Source of the DNA: Talinum fruticosum
Lineage: Eukaryota; Streptophyta; Magnoliopsida; Caryophyllales; Talinaceae
Reading direction: 5' to 3'
NCBI GenBank assembly: GCA_021018815.1
Contig: JAITYX010000074.1
Coordinates: forward strand, 2,790,001 to 2,854,000
DNA: 64,000 nucleotides
In this document: piece after piece, positions 51,900 through 61,989 of the stretch
How positions within the stretch are numbered: position 1 is the stretch's first letter
Layout of the letters: each line of letters opens with the position of its first letter
Notes under the pieces: model-generated
Database searches by the model: none
What the model saw: only the letters and a program-made list of their open reading frames with translations
Told to the model about the DNA's origin: nothing
Position numbers and translations under genes: made by a program

Positions 51900-54358
51900 G
51901 CATAAAAGGGATCGCGAATGAAGCTAATTATTGAATTTAAGTTTCGCATGTAGTTTGAATAACAAGTCTTTTACTTAATAACTTAGCTTTTATTTCTTTC
52001 ATTTCTTTCTCTTCTTTAGGAAGAAAGGAGTGTGATGTATTTTTCTTTTTAATATTTTGACTAGGAGATAGAGTAGGACTCCGAGGGTTGCCTGTAGAGG
52101 TATTTCCTCTAAGTTTTTCATTGTCTTTAGCATCATAACTACGACAGATTTAGCTTGATTAAGGTCATGTCTCATTGCCTTAATAGTTTCTTGCACTCTG
52201 GTTGATATTTGCTCAAGTTCTTCCATTACAATTTCAAGATATTCATTGAAATCTAAAGTCTGTAACTTTTAGTGTTTCAATTTGATGCTTTTTGGTCCTC
52301 AAGATATTCTATATCTCTTGTTAAATAATACGCTAAAAAATTATTATTTCCTACAACTTGCTCATAAACAATATTTAATTGAGATAAAAATTATCTAATG
52401 TTTATTTGACAAAAGTTGTTGCAACCTTATTATCGGTTAATACTTTAAATGATTTTGGTAAAAGAAATAATCTCCATTTTTAATTCCTCGAATAATAGAT
52501 AATAATTCTTTTTCCATTGTATTGCAATTTTTTTCTTGTTGTGAAAATGTTACTGCTGTGATATCCACATATTTCATTTAAATCAGTTTTAAGGATTGTT
52601 GCCCATGTGTACGTCGGTTTGTAGTATAAGGTTATCTCCAGTGTTCGGAAGTCTTAAGTTTGGCAAAATTTCACATTTATTTTTAAAACTTGCAACTATT
52701 TGTGTATGAAGATTAGTCTAAACTGTAGTATTATTGTTTTTTCTTAATAGACTTTGTAAATCTTTCTTTTTCTTGGCTAGATCTCGCAATATTAGTACTT
52801 GCATAATTAAGTAATCATAAGAATCTTTGAATTTTTCGTTTAGTTCTTAGTTAATCGGAATATTCCTTTATTTTTATTGAAATATGAGGTTGGAGAGAAA
52901 TTCCATTCTTTCCTAATTTAAATCCTAAGAATTCAATTTCTTCTTACTCTATTATGGCTTTTTTTCACTAAGACATATTCCATCTTTAATTGCGGTTTCA
53001 ACGAAAATTTTTAAATGTTTTCTATGTTCGTCAATGGTATTAGAACTTTCTAAAATATCATCAATATAAATAACTTTGCTATTAAGATGTTTAAATGAAT
53101 CATCTATTCTTCTTTGAAAAATTCTTTGTGCATTTTTTAATCCAAATGCCATTACTATCCATTGGTAGAATCCTTGAGGGATACTAAAGCTCGTATATTT
53201 GATACTATTTTCTTCCATTTTTAATTTTTAAAAACCAGATTTACAATTAAATTTAGAGTAGTATTTCTTATTTTTAATAAGACTCGTTAAGAACTTCTTT
53301 ATTAGGGAGGAAGTAATTATCATTTTATTGTATCGATTAGGTTTTTTATAGTTAATTACCATTCTTGTATTTCCTCGTCTTTTCTCTACTTCATTCATAA
53401 CTATGAAAGTAGGATATGAGTGGGCTCATTTTGAGGGTATAATTAGTCCTTTTTCTAATAATTCCTTTATTTGTTGTGAAAATTCTTTTATATCTCGCTT
53501 CACGAGTAAAGCATTGATTTTTCTTTAATATAAATTTCTTGGGTAAGCTCAATTCATCGCTCTAAGATGTTCACATTTCCATAATTCTAATTGGTTTTTT
53601 GAATAGATTTTCTTTAACTTATCAAAAGTTCTTCTTTACTTATAATATTTTTACTTCGAAATTCTTTGCGTGAGCTTCAAAGTTGAGTGTGCGTTTTTCA
53701 TATCCTTGTCCATCGCGCTTCGAGCGTACTCGTAAGGATATTTAATTGTTGTATTTTTAGAACATGAACACATTTGGTTGTGAGATATGTAGGATAAGAA
53801 GTTTGTGTAAATTTAAAAAATTGTTTAAGAAAATCGTTATTGAGTAATATATTATATTCTGAATTATATTGAAATATTAAAGGTATAATAAGGATCTTGA
53901 ACATTAGTTTGAACATATTTTAGATAGGTAATTGTTGAATGTATTCCTTTAATTTGAATTTTCTTGTTTGTAGGGATCTTTTTCCATTTTGGTAGAATAG
54001 GTTCATTAAAGAAAGTGATTTCAAATCTTACATCTATTAAGGTCTGTTGTTATAACATCTACTTCTTTAGCGGTTATTTCTATATATGTAAGAACATGAA
54101 ATTCAATTTGTTTCATATTCTATAAAGGATAATTTGCTTATTATTGTTATTAACTAGAGTAATTTGCGTCATATTTATTTCCTAGGAAGTAAACTTGTCT
54201 AAAAAGGTCATTCCTAATAATATACAATAAAATTCATTATTTATATTAGAGTCTACATAACATTCTTGTTCCGATATAATGAATTCAGGAGTTTTCATCA
54301 TAATAGATTTTTTGTTTAAGGTGATTTTTCTTCCATCATAGGTAACAAGATTATTATT
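51900..54358 (-). pseudogene. Caulimovirid-like (endogenous pararetrovirus) protease/RT/RNase H, broken
   Basis: Minus strand, 5' to 3': a protease-like segment ending YCILLGMTFLDKF (about 54230-54180); RT with FSIPQGFYQWIVMAFGLKNA and the catalytic YIDDILESS (53200-53030); the end of RT with ICLSEKKP; then degraded RNase H (about 52850-52400) and a coiled-coil-like tail (52226-51999). The single pol order protease-RT-RNaseH without integrase, with this RT type, fits plant pararetroviruses rather than Ty3 or Ty1 elements. Stops and frameshifts lie in every section; it is a fossil with no coding capacity. It is the single-copy centre of the fold-back element. Confidence 0.75.
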
Positions 54359-55843
54359 AATTCTACAAGTTTGGATGCCTTAATTTAGTATATCCCAAAT
54401 CAAACCTCCAAGAATTATCCAAATTCTCTCTTGCCATTATCCAAACCATAAAGAATTTTAAGTAATAACCAATTTTTGTAAAATTCTACAAGTATACCTC
54501 CGGAAAAGGACGAAGAAGCTGAAGCCATATTCCCATTAATTAGTATGATTCGGATCGGACATATTTTTGATAAATTCGAACTAAGAATTAGCAGAGAAAA
54601 ACTTTCAAAAATTTCAAGTTCAACAATTCCTGGATCAATTACGGAAGAACAAGCGCAGCTTGTAGCTGTCAAAGTGATAAGCTCTTTGGATATGGTGTCC
54701 GTACCTTATATCAAGAACAAAATTTAATCGTTATCATTAAAGAAGGCACCAAGCTAGATGAATTCGATGGCGAGTTATTCTAATTTATCGACAAATTGAT
54801 ATTCCGTCACTTTCAAGGAATCACAAGCTGTCAAAAAGAAATTTACAGAATTATACAAGAAAGAAGAAGAAAAAGTAGTTCTAAGAACAACGACTCAAAT
54901 TCTGCCAACATAAATGTAGTTTACAATTGGTACGTTTTCCGAATGAATTATTTTATCAAGCAAACTATAGACAAAAGTAGAAAAAATCATGAAAAGAGAC
55001 AATATGTCAGCAATGAATAATAATATTTTATCATTTTTACTATTATTAGAGATGAATCTGCAAGAAAATTAAAATGATTAAAAACGAACAAAATAGTATA
55101 AAAATATATTGATTGTGTAGTTGAGGGGCAGAGGCAATTTGGACGAAGAAAAATACTCATATTGTTAACTGTAAAATATTCTGAAAAAAAAATTTCTTAT
55201 TGGGAAAGAGAGAAATAAAATTAACTTTCAAGAAAAATTTAGTCTTATACTTTTAGATTTGAGAGTTTAGAAATGAAAAGAGATTGAGGAGCTGAAATAA
55301 ATCCAATGAAGGCCTGTTGAGGAAGGCATGATGGTAAACGAAAAGGTTGATTAAAATCTCTACCTGTTAAAGAAAAATGTATAATATTTAAATTTTTATT
55401 TGAATAGCTAAAATTATTTCGTCTCAAGTACCAATTTATTTAATCTGATATATTTTTCATTTAAATTTTGCTTTTTCAACAAATAGTTTTAAGGCTTTTT
55501 CCACAAAAATCAAGGTAGTAATACAATTAATTGATATCGAGTTACCGTATTCAATTATTTAGTTACCATATCCACCATATTCAAATTAATATATTTAATA
55601 ATTTGGATATTCAAGTACTATTCAACAAAAATGTATAGTTGGACATTACATTTATCAACCGGCATATTGAAGTCTTATACCACACCACACTTTTATATCA
55701 ATAATTAATATCCTTGAAAAAGAAAAACGTTTATTTATTTATTTATTTTTACTTTGTTTTCAAACTTATAACTTTTGAATTATAAAATAATATTTTTATT
55801 AAAAAAATCAAAACGACAATATTTCGACCCGATTTGCCACCCT
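54359..55843 (-). repeat. Right inverted arm
   Basis: Uninterrupted 1,485-bp arm, reverse complement of the three left pieces. On the minus strand it runs straight into the pararetrovirus-like pol. A plus-strand frame of about 60 codons (54545-54727) and a minus-strand frame (54672-54415) both exist; I cannot decide which, if either, was coding. The arm ends GATTTGCCACCCT. Confidence 0.88.
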
Positions 55844-55952
55844 ATGGAGATAGATGACCCAAGAGCATTGCTCTTAGCTTCAAAGAAACTGAAAGAGGAA
55901 GGGAACAAATTATTCAGAATAAAAAATTTTCAACAAGCCATTATTAAGTTTG
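55844..55952 (+). CDS. First exon of a TPR-type protein (gene fragment)
   Basis: Begins ATG at 55844 directly after the transposon end and encodes MEIDDPRALLLASKKLKEEG and NKLFRIKNFQQAIIKF, then a consensus-like donor G|GTAAAT. The KLKEEGNKLF..NF..AI..F pattern is the first helix pair of a tetratricopeptide repeat, as in TPR co-chaperone-like proteins. No matching second exon is seen before the next promoter at 56.4 kb, so it is a truncated or cut-off gene. Its original upstream region now lies 14.3 kb away, beyond 41505. Confidence 0.5.
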
Positions 55953-55959
55953 GTAAATT

Positions 55960-56395
55960 TCTCTAATATCTCAATATTGTCATACCTTTAAATAAGAAAG
56001 ATTTGACTTTGATGTTGACTTTTTTAGTTAAATAAAGATTTGCTCATGTGTCAATGCAAATAAAAATTCAAAGTAAAATTTTCATCTTGACCCTTCGTGT
56101 AAGGATTTCACTTATACGTCGTTGCTCCACCAAATCACAATCTCCGATGATGTTCTACCGACATTAAATAAAATTAAAATTATTGCTAGCGTTGAAGAAA
56201 AAAGTTTATTACTTCATACAATACCTCCAAATTTAATATTATTTTTTATAAGCATACGTACATAAAATTAAAAAATTATAATATATTTTTTTCGTATAAG
56301 AAAAGATACAAAAATTGAGAAATTTGAACTCGATCCCGTTGAAGTGAGACCCCTAAAAATCTACAGTAAAAACGTGGAAGGCAATTTTAAAGTCT
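55960..56395. other. AT-rich spacer / promoter region
   Basis: No coding signal. It precedes the TATA box of the next transcription unit. Confidence 0.5.
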
Positions 56396-56403
56396 CCCAT
56401 AAA

Positions 56404-56411
56404 TATAAATA
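56404..56411 (+). promoter_or_regulatory. TATA box of an unidentified gene
   Basis: TATAAATA in CCATAAATATAAATAGCA, followed about 30 bp later by a CT-rich start-site-like stretch (TCTTTCTGTCTCAC..TCTTTCTCTCTCTTCTC). Confidence 0.65.
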
Positions 56412-56435
56412 GCACTGTCTTTCTGTCTCACATTT

Positions 56436-56777
56436 TGTCCTACTCTTTCTCTCTCTTCTCATCCCTTGCGTGTTCACTTTCACAACAATTATACAGTAAA
56501 AAAAAAACACCGTGAGGCAGAAGCAAGTACACTACACGAGTGGAGAGAGACTGAGATCGGGCGATCGAGGAGCCGAACCACCGCATCAGCCACCACTATA
56601 AGAGAACCGCCACTAAACTGAGGCGGTGGTGGGGCCTTTCACGGCGGCCTGCGGATTTCCAGCGACGAGGGAGGAGAGAGATTCGACGCCGCCGGCTGGG
56701 ATTGACACAGCTGTGTTTGTGCTAGAAAGGGAAACGAAGGAGAAGGTTAAAAGGAATCTCTAGCTGGGGATTTATAT
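56436..56777 (+). other. 5' UTR exon of an unidentified plus-strand gene
   Basis: GC-rich island (GGCGGTGGTGGGGCC, CGACGCCGCCGGCTGGG) with no ATG before its last bases, ending at donor TTATAT|GTGAGT (56778). This is typical of a plant leader exon followed by a first intron. The coding exons must lie further downstream, probably beyond the LINE at 57.25-62.0 kb or past the window edge. The start is inferred from the TATA box. Confidence 0.6.
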
Positions 56778-57249
56778 GTGAGTAATTTTATCCTGAATCT
56801 TTATAGTTGGATTATGCAAAACCTAATGGGATAGATCAGAAATGGGTGACTTTTGATCTGATTAGAGATTTGAATACCTAATCTTTCTAGTCTAGGCAGA
56901 AAATCACCTGAAAGTGCAACTATGAATTGAAATAATGAAGTAGAATGCTGTGTGATTTTCTCTATCAATGTAGTGATGTTTAACTAATTTGTGGTCCAAT
57001 GCATATTGAACACCTCTGTTGTTTCGTCCCTTGGAATTAAGGGGCTTATGAATGTGAACTCTAGTGGTACAGCCTGTTGTAGACTAGGTTTTGGTATTTC
57101 TATTTATTGTTGCTCTTATTTGTGTATGACATAATCTGGGGATGATGACCCTCAACTTAGTTTGTGATTCTTGGACCCCGTAATGTTGTTATTCTATTAA
57201 AATTACGGATGAAGGTTACAGATGTACCGTCCTAGCTCTGATAGTGTCC
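56778..57249 (+). other. Start of the first intron of the unidentified gene
   Basis: T-rich, intron-like sequence after the GTGAGT donor; no gene seen. Confidence 0.45.
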
Positions 57250-57513
57250 TTTTTTTTTTTTTGGAACAATATTAAGTAGTTTTATTGCTCCAAAAGAGAA
57301 ACATAATTACGTATTAATCCTGGGCATACCCACGAGATCTTTTAGAGGCTAATCAAGCTTCCCTCACCCATTTGCACTCACTCTAACACTTGCAATATAT
57401 TTGATTCTGTAGATGTTGCTTTGTATATTCACTTGTTGCTTCCTGAATTTCAAATTGTCCTAGCTTGCCTAATCAGGTGGACTGTTGTAGAGCACATCTA
57501 AATGTTTTGGCCT

Positions 57514-60406
57514 TTACTGTCTTGCCTCACACTTGCCTGAAAACCAGCTCAGTTCTTGTTCCAATTCAGCTTTAACTCCTAGCCACTGCACTATGCTGCT
57601 CCTCCATATTTGACTGCTTATTTCACATTTGAAGAAAAGGTGATGCAATTTTTCAACCTCTTTTGAACATAAGTAGCACTCTGAGCCTGTCCTTTCAAAA
57701 TATATGCCTTCCTTTGCTTTGTCCACAGTTTTTTCATGTGCTGCAAGCCAAGCTATAAGGGAATGTCTGGGCATGTTCAAAGGTTCCCATATAGCTTTTT
57801 ACCAATGGCACCTTCTCTCCTTTGGTCTAATTTTGGTGTATATGCTGCCCATTGTTATTTTCCCTTTGCCCTCTTGCATGTCCATCCATTTAATAATAGC
57901 TTCAGGGCTACCAAAGAGCTCACATAGTTCATCCTTTGTATTCAGTATGTTCTTCCAACTCCAATTATCCTGGAGTTCCAACTCCAATTATCCTGGATCC
58001 TGTCACCTGCCAAATGCTTTTGTGTTGTAGATGATAGGCTCTCATCCATTTTCTCCACAAGCCTCCTTCTTGGTTGTGTAATTTCCGGAACAGTATAAAC
58101 CTCTGAGCTTTATTCCAGCTCAATATTTCTTTGAAGTTTAGTCCTCCCTCCTCATACCCTCTACACCTGTGCTCCAAGCTATAGGGGCTGCTGTCTATTC
58201 TTCCAGTCCATAAGAACTTCTTGCATATGTGTCTATCTCCTGCAATACTTGTTTTGGCAAAGTGAATACTGAACCCGGTATACCTCCTGGAAACTGAAGA
58301 TGATTGTGCTAAGTAGGAGAGAAACTTGAAAGACCAATGATGTACCTGAGTTGATATTCTCTGGAGGAGAGGTTTGCATTTCATGTAGGTAATCTTTGTG
58401 TTGGAGAGGGGAATTTCCAAATAACAAAATGGCATGTCTCCTTTAGTAAAACCTATATTCTCCAAAATGCTTTGTTGTTCTTCCTCCTTTTCACCTCCAA
58501 ATTATATGCAAGATCTATAAGAATATAACAATTTGCTTTTAAACCTGAAAGCTCCCAAACTCATCCATGATCTTTAGTGCTTTCTGTAAAGCTTGTTTGT
58601 CTCCTCCTGTAAACATGAACAGGTCATCAGCAAACACGAGATGAGTTAAGTCCAATTTTCTGCACTTTGGATGTAAGACATACTGCTTGTCTCTTGTAGC
58701 TTTCCTACACAGTGAAGATTTCCATACATAGAACAAAGATATGTGGGGACAAGGGATCACCTTGTCTCAAACCTCTTTTCCCTTAATCCACCCCTCTTGA
58801 CGACCATTGATGTTAATAGAGAATGAGGAAGAGGTGATGCATGTCATAAGTAAATGAGTGAAATGTGCTGGAAAACAAAAACCCCTTAAAATTTGAGAGA
58901 TGAATTCCCATTCCATCGAGTCATATGCTTTTTCTATATCTACCTTAATCATAGCTCTGGGGAAAAGGTGCTTTCTTCCATACTTGTAGACAAGTTTCTG
59001 CCTGCAAAATACTGTCTTGTCTTGAATATGCCTGCCCTTCGTAAAAAGCATTCTGCACAGGTCCAGCTAACAAAGGTAGCACCATTTGCAGTATGTTAGC
59101 CAAGATCTTAGATATGATCTTATATATTACATTACAACAATGGGTCTGTTGTAGTCATGCAGTGTGAAGGTTTTTCCACCTTTGGAATCAAAGTGATCAA
59201 GGTTGAATTAACAACTTTCAACATTTTCCCATTATGGAAGAACTCTACATTGCATATATCCTCCCTTACAATGGGCCAAGATTTTTTGTAAAAGGTGGAG
59301 TTATATCCATCATATACTCCACTACAGCTTCCTTAATCTCTTGCTTATTAGGGCGAAAACCCAGATTTTTCCTACGCTCAGCTGTAAGGGAAGGACCGGG
59401 CCAGTGAGAAATACCTCTTTTGGTATCGCTGTTGTGTCCATAGATGTCCCAAGCAAATTCTCTTAAAAACCCAGGATTATCCTACTAATCTGTTCTGAAC
59501 AGGTTACCATCTCCCCATAGTCATCCTCCAAATTTGAGATCCTGCCTTTGACTTGTTTGGTCTTCAAGCGTGCATAGACGTAAGCATTGTTGGTGTCCCC
59601 CAGCTTTATGTGTTGTGCTTTTGATCGCTATTGTAGGATGACCTCTTTAGTTCTTCTCTGGCTCAGGAGTGAGTTTATCAAGCTAGTGTTTTTCATTTGC
59701 CAGCACCTGAGTCATAAGGTCTATTTGTGGTTTGTGTTGACAATCGGTGAGAATAGAGGTAGCCATAGTGATCTTTTCCTCCATATTCCCATGAGTTATG
59801 ATGGTTCAGCTTTCATCATTTTCATTTTTGTATACACTGTACATAGTGCATCCCTTGACTTGCTTCAACCATCCCTCTTTCGCAAATTTAAACTTCGAAC
59901 TTTAAACTTTAAACTGCATATTCCTTCTGTTTTGTCTCTCGATGATGACAAGCTCCATTCTAGCATGATCTGAGAGCCATGGTTCTGCGACGTGTGCTTG
60001 TGTGACCAAGGAAGAGTAAAGTAGAGCAGGATTGCATAACATTCTATCTAACTTACACTAGACAACGTCCTCATCTTCTTGCTTATTCCACCATGTGTAG
60101 TAAGCCCCACTGCAATGTCATTTAGTCCATATGGATTGTCATTGTCTTCACCTCTCTGCCATTGAGCCCATAAACAAAGGTGCATTCCATCTCAATTTGT
60201 GTATCCCAAGAGTTGACTCTGCAATGAATGTATGAATATGTTGGGCTGCAAAGTGTAAGACAGTCACTTGTATAGTGTCTCTCCATACTACCCATATTGT
60301 GCCATTTGGATGATGCATATAATTGAAGGCACCCTAAACATTTATTGAAAATCTTCTCAGCCTTATCTTGCTTGATTCTTGTTTCCAAAATCCCCATTAA
60401 ATCCAT
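57514..60406 (-). pseudogene. LINE ORF2 (endonuclease, RT, zf-RVT), broken
   Basis: Minus strand: MDLMGILETRIKQDKAEKIF of the AP-type endonuclease; RT blocks FPRAMIKVDIEKAYDSMEWE and LTHLVFADDLFMFTGG, with the catalytic FADD intact; GDMPFCYLEIPLS and a CRGYEEGGLNFKEILSWNKA thumb; then zf-RVT CYLCSKEVEKLHHLFFKCEI. Several frameshifts and stops (near 59.3, 58.75 and 58.5 kb) disable it, though domains are better kept than in the LINE at 44.3 kb. Confidence 0.87.
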
Positions 60407-60549
60407 CTTATTTCTACTGAAAATCTCACTAACTCTTGAAAATCTTCATTATCGAGATCTAGGAGCAAACAATCCCCTCCTCATGCTTGTTGCTGCATCC
60501 CTTTTTCTTGCATTAGATATGCCTGGTGCGTTGAGGGTTTTTGTTCCTT

Positions 60550-61900
60550 AAAACCCTGTTTTAGGTGTATTAGTTCTTGGTCTTGAGAGTCTGCCAGTGG
60601 TTCTAGTTCTCAGCCTAGGAGAGGAAGCAGATTCTTGTGCATTTTGCTCCATTAATGGAGTACCTTATTGCTCAAGCCTGTTCCCTTGCTGTTCATTACA
60701 CTGCCTGTTCATTACTTGCAGGTCAATGTGGTCATGGTCATCCTCAGTGCTTTGTTGCTCTTGCTCCTTATTAGCATCAGATGTTTCATTTTTGTTCCCT
60801 CACTCTGCTTCCTGTGCCACACCCATGTGCCATCCTTTTGCTTACAATCAGTCTCCCCATGTCCTAGAGCCTTGCATCTTTTGCAATATAATGGTACCCA
60901 TTCATACCTGCATATATATATATATATTTATTTCTGTTGGGCATTTTCACCGCTATTTCTCAAGGAAGGGGCTTCTTCACATCCACCTCCACTAGGACCC
61001 GAGCATAGGATATTCTCTCTTTTTTGTTGTGTATTGATAAGCATATAGTGGGATTCCAATGAGACTTGCTATTTTACTTAGGGTTGTATGAGACCACGCA
61101 TGTAAATCCAAATCATGTAAATTAATCCACACCGTTACCCTTTGCCATTTCTTCTTTATCGATCTAAAGTTGACTGTCCACTCTCATAGAACTAAAGCTT
61201 TTTGCCAATCATCCATGGTCCCCCTTTTAGTATCTGATCACGGTCTTCAGCACTCTCAAAAGTATTATCCACCTGCTTTTATTTAGTAAGATCTTTGATT
61301 TTGCAACCTGCTTCCAACATTCATTCACAAATGAATAGATTGCCCCAAGTCGGGGATTCATTTCCACCACATACACCACTCATGCATTTGCCCAATACTC
61401 CTCCTCATCTACAACATCTTCCAGTGAACTGCGGTTGGCCTTTCTTCAATATCCATTGGCATAATTAAATCCAACTTCATACCATTTTCAGGATTTCTAT
61501 TAGCTGCAGTTGAGGTAATGTCCTCTTCTTTGGATTGACCCCATTCTCCTTTCTCTGCCCTTCCCTATTACCAATCTGCTGTTCAGCACGTTCTATGCCT
61601 TCATCCTTACCAAGGTTTCATCTAGTTCTTTGTCCATAATATCCGCCGAAGAATGGCAGCTGTTCGCTAATGGAACAGTAGTGTCACTTCCTCTTTCCCC
61701 TTCAGTTGTATCCTCCACTCCTATAGCAAATCGTTCTCCTCCTTTTGGCGATCATGCTGGATTCACTCCAGTTCCCCCAGCACTGAGATCCTGATTCATA
61801 TCTTGTGCCAAGTTTTCCCAGACATCAGTTCGAGTTCGTTTACTGCATCTATACCTTCTCCTCCACTCTGTGTATCCATTCCTGTCGTCGTTGTGGATCT
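60550..61900 (-). pseudogene. LINE ORF1 (DUF4283-like with CCHC knuckle), broken
   Basis: On the minus strand VDVKKPLPREIAVKM-type sequence (about 60.99 kb) leads into PLYCKRCKALGHGETDCKQ (about 60.90-60.84 kb), a CX2CX4HX4C RNA-binding knuckle typical of plant L1 ORF1. The upstream part is broken by stops. ORF1 normally coats the LINE RNA. Confidence 0.75.
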
Positions 61901-61989
61901 TGATTCGGTGGTCTGCCCCTTTTCCCTATTTGTATAGCAAAGGCGCAAGTTAGTTCGCAACCATAACCTTGCACCTCAAGAGAGCACCT

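Larger units (their letters stand above)
41506..55843. mobile_element. Fold-back element with hAT-like ends, 1.4-kb inverted arms and nested insertions
   Basis: The left end TAAGGGTGGCAAATC and the right end (reverse complement AGGGTGGCAAATC) match the GGGTGGCAAA core of plant hAT ends. Flanking octamers ATGCAGAT (41498-41505) and ATGGAGAT (55844-55851) agree at 7 of 8, like an 8-bp hAT target duplication. Left arm pieces 41506-42588, 44169-44328 and 51571-51745 align in order with the right arm 55843-54359. Removing the nested hAT and LINE leaves about 5.5 kb. The unique centre carries caulimovirid-like pol sequence. No hAT transposase belongs to this element, so it would have moved non-autonomously. 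Confidence 0.75.

Noticed and set aside
57704..58030. 108-codon plus-strand frame
   Set aside because: Antisense shadow of the LINE ORF2 tail.
60597..61048. Two overlapping Cys/Leu/His-rich plus-strand frames
   Set aside because: Antisense to LINE ORF1, whose CCHC knuckle reads on the minus strand.
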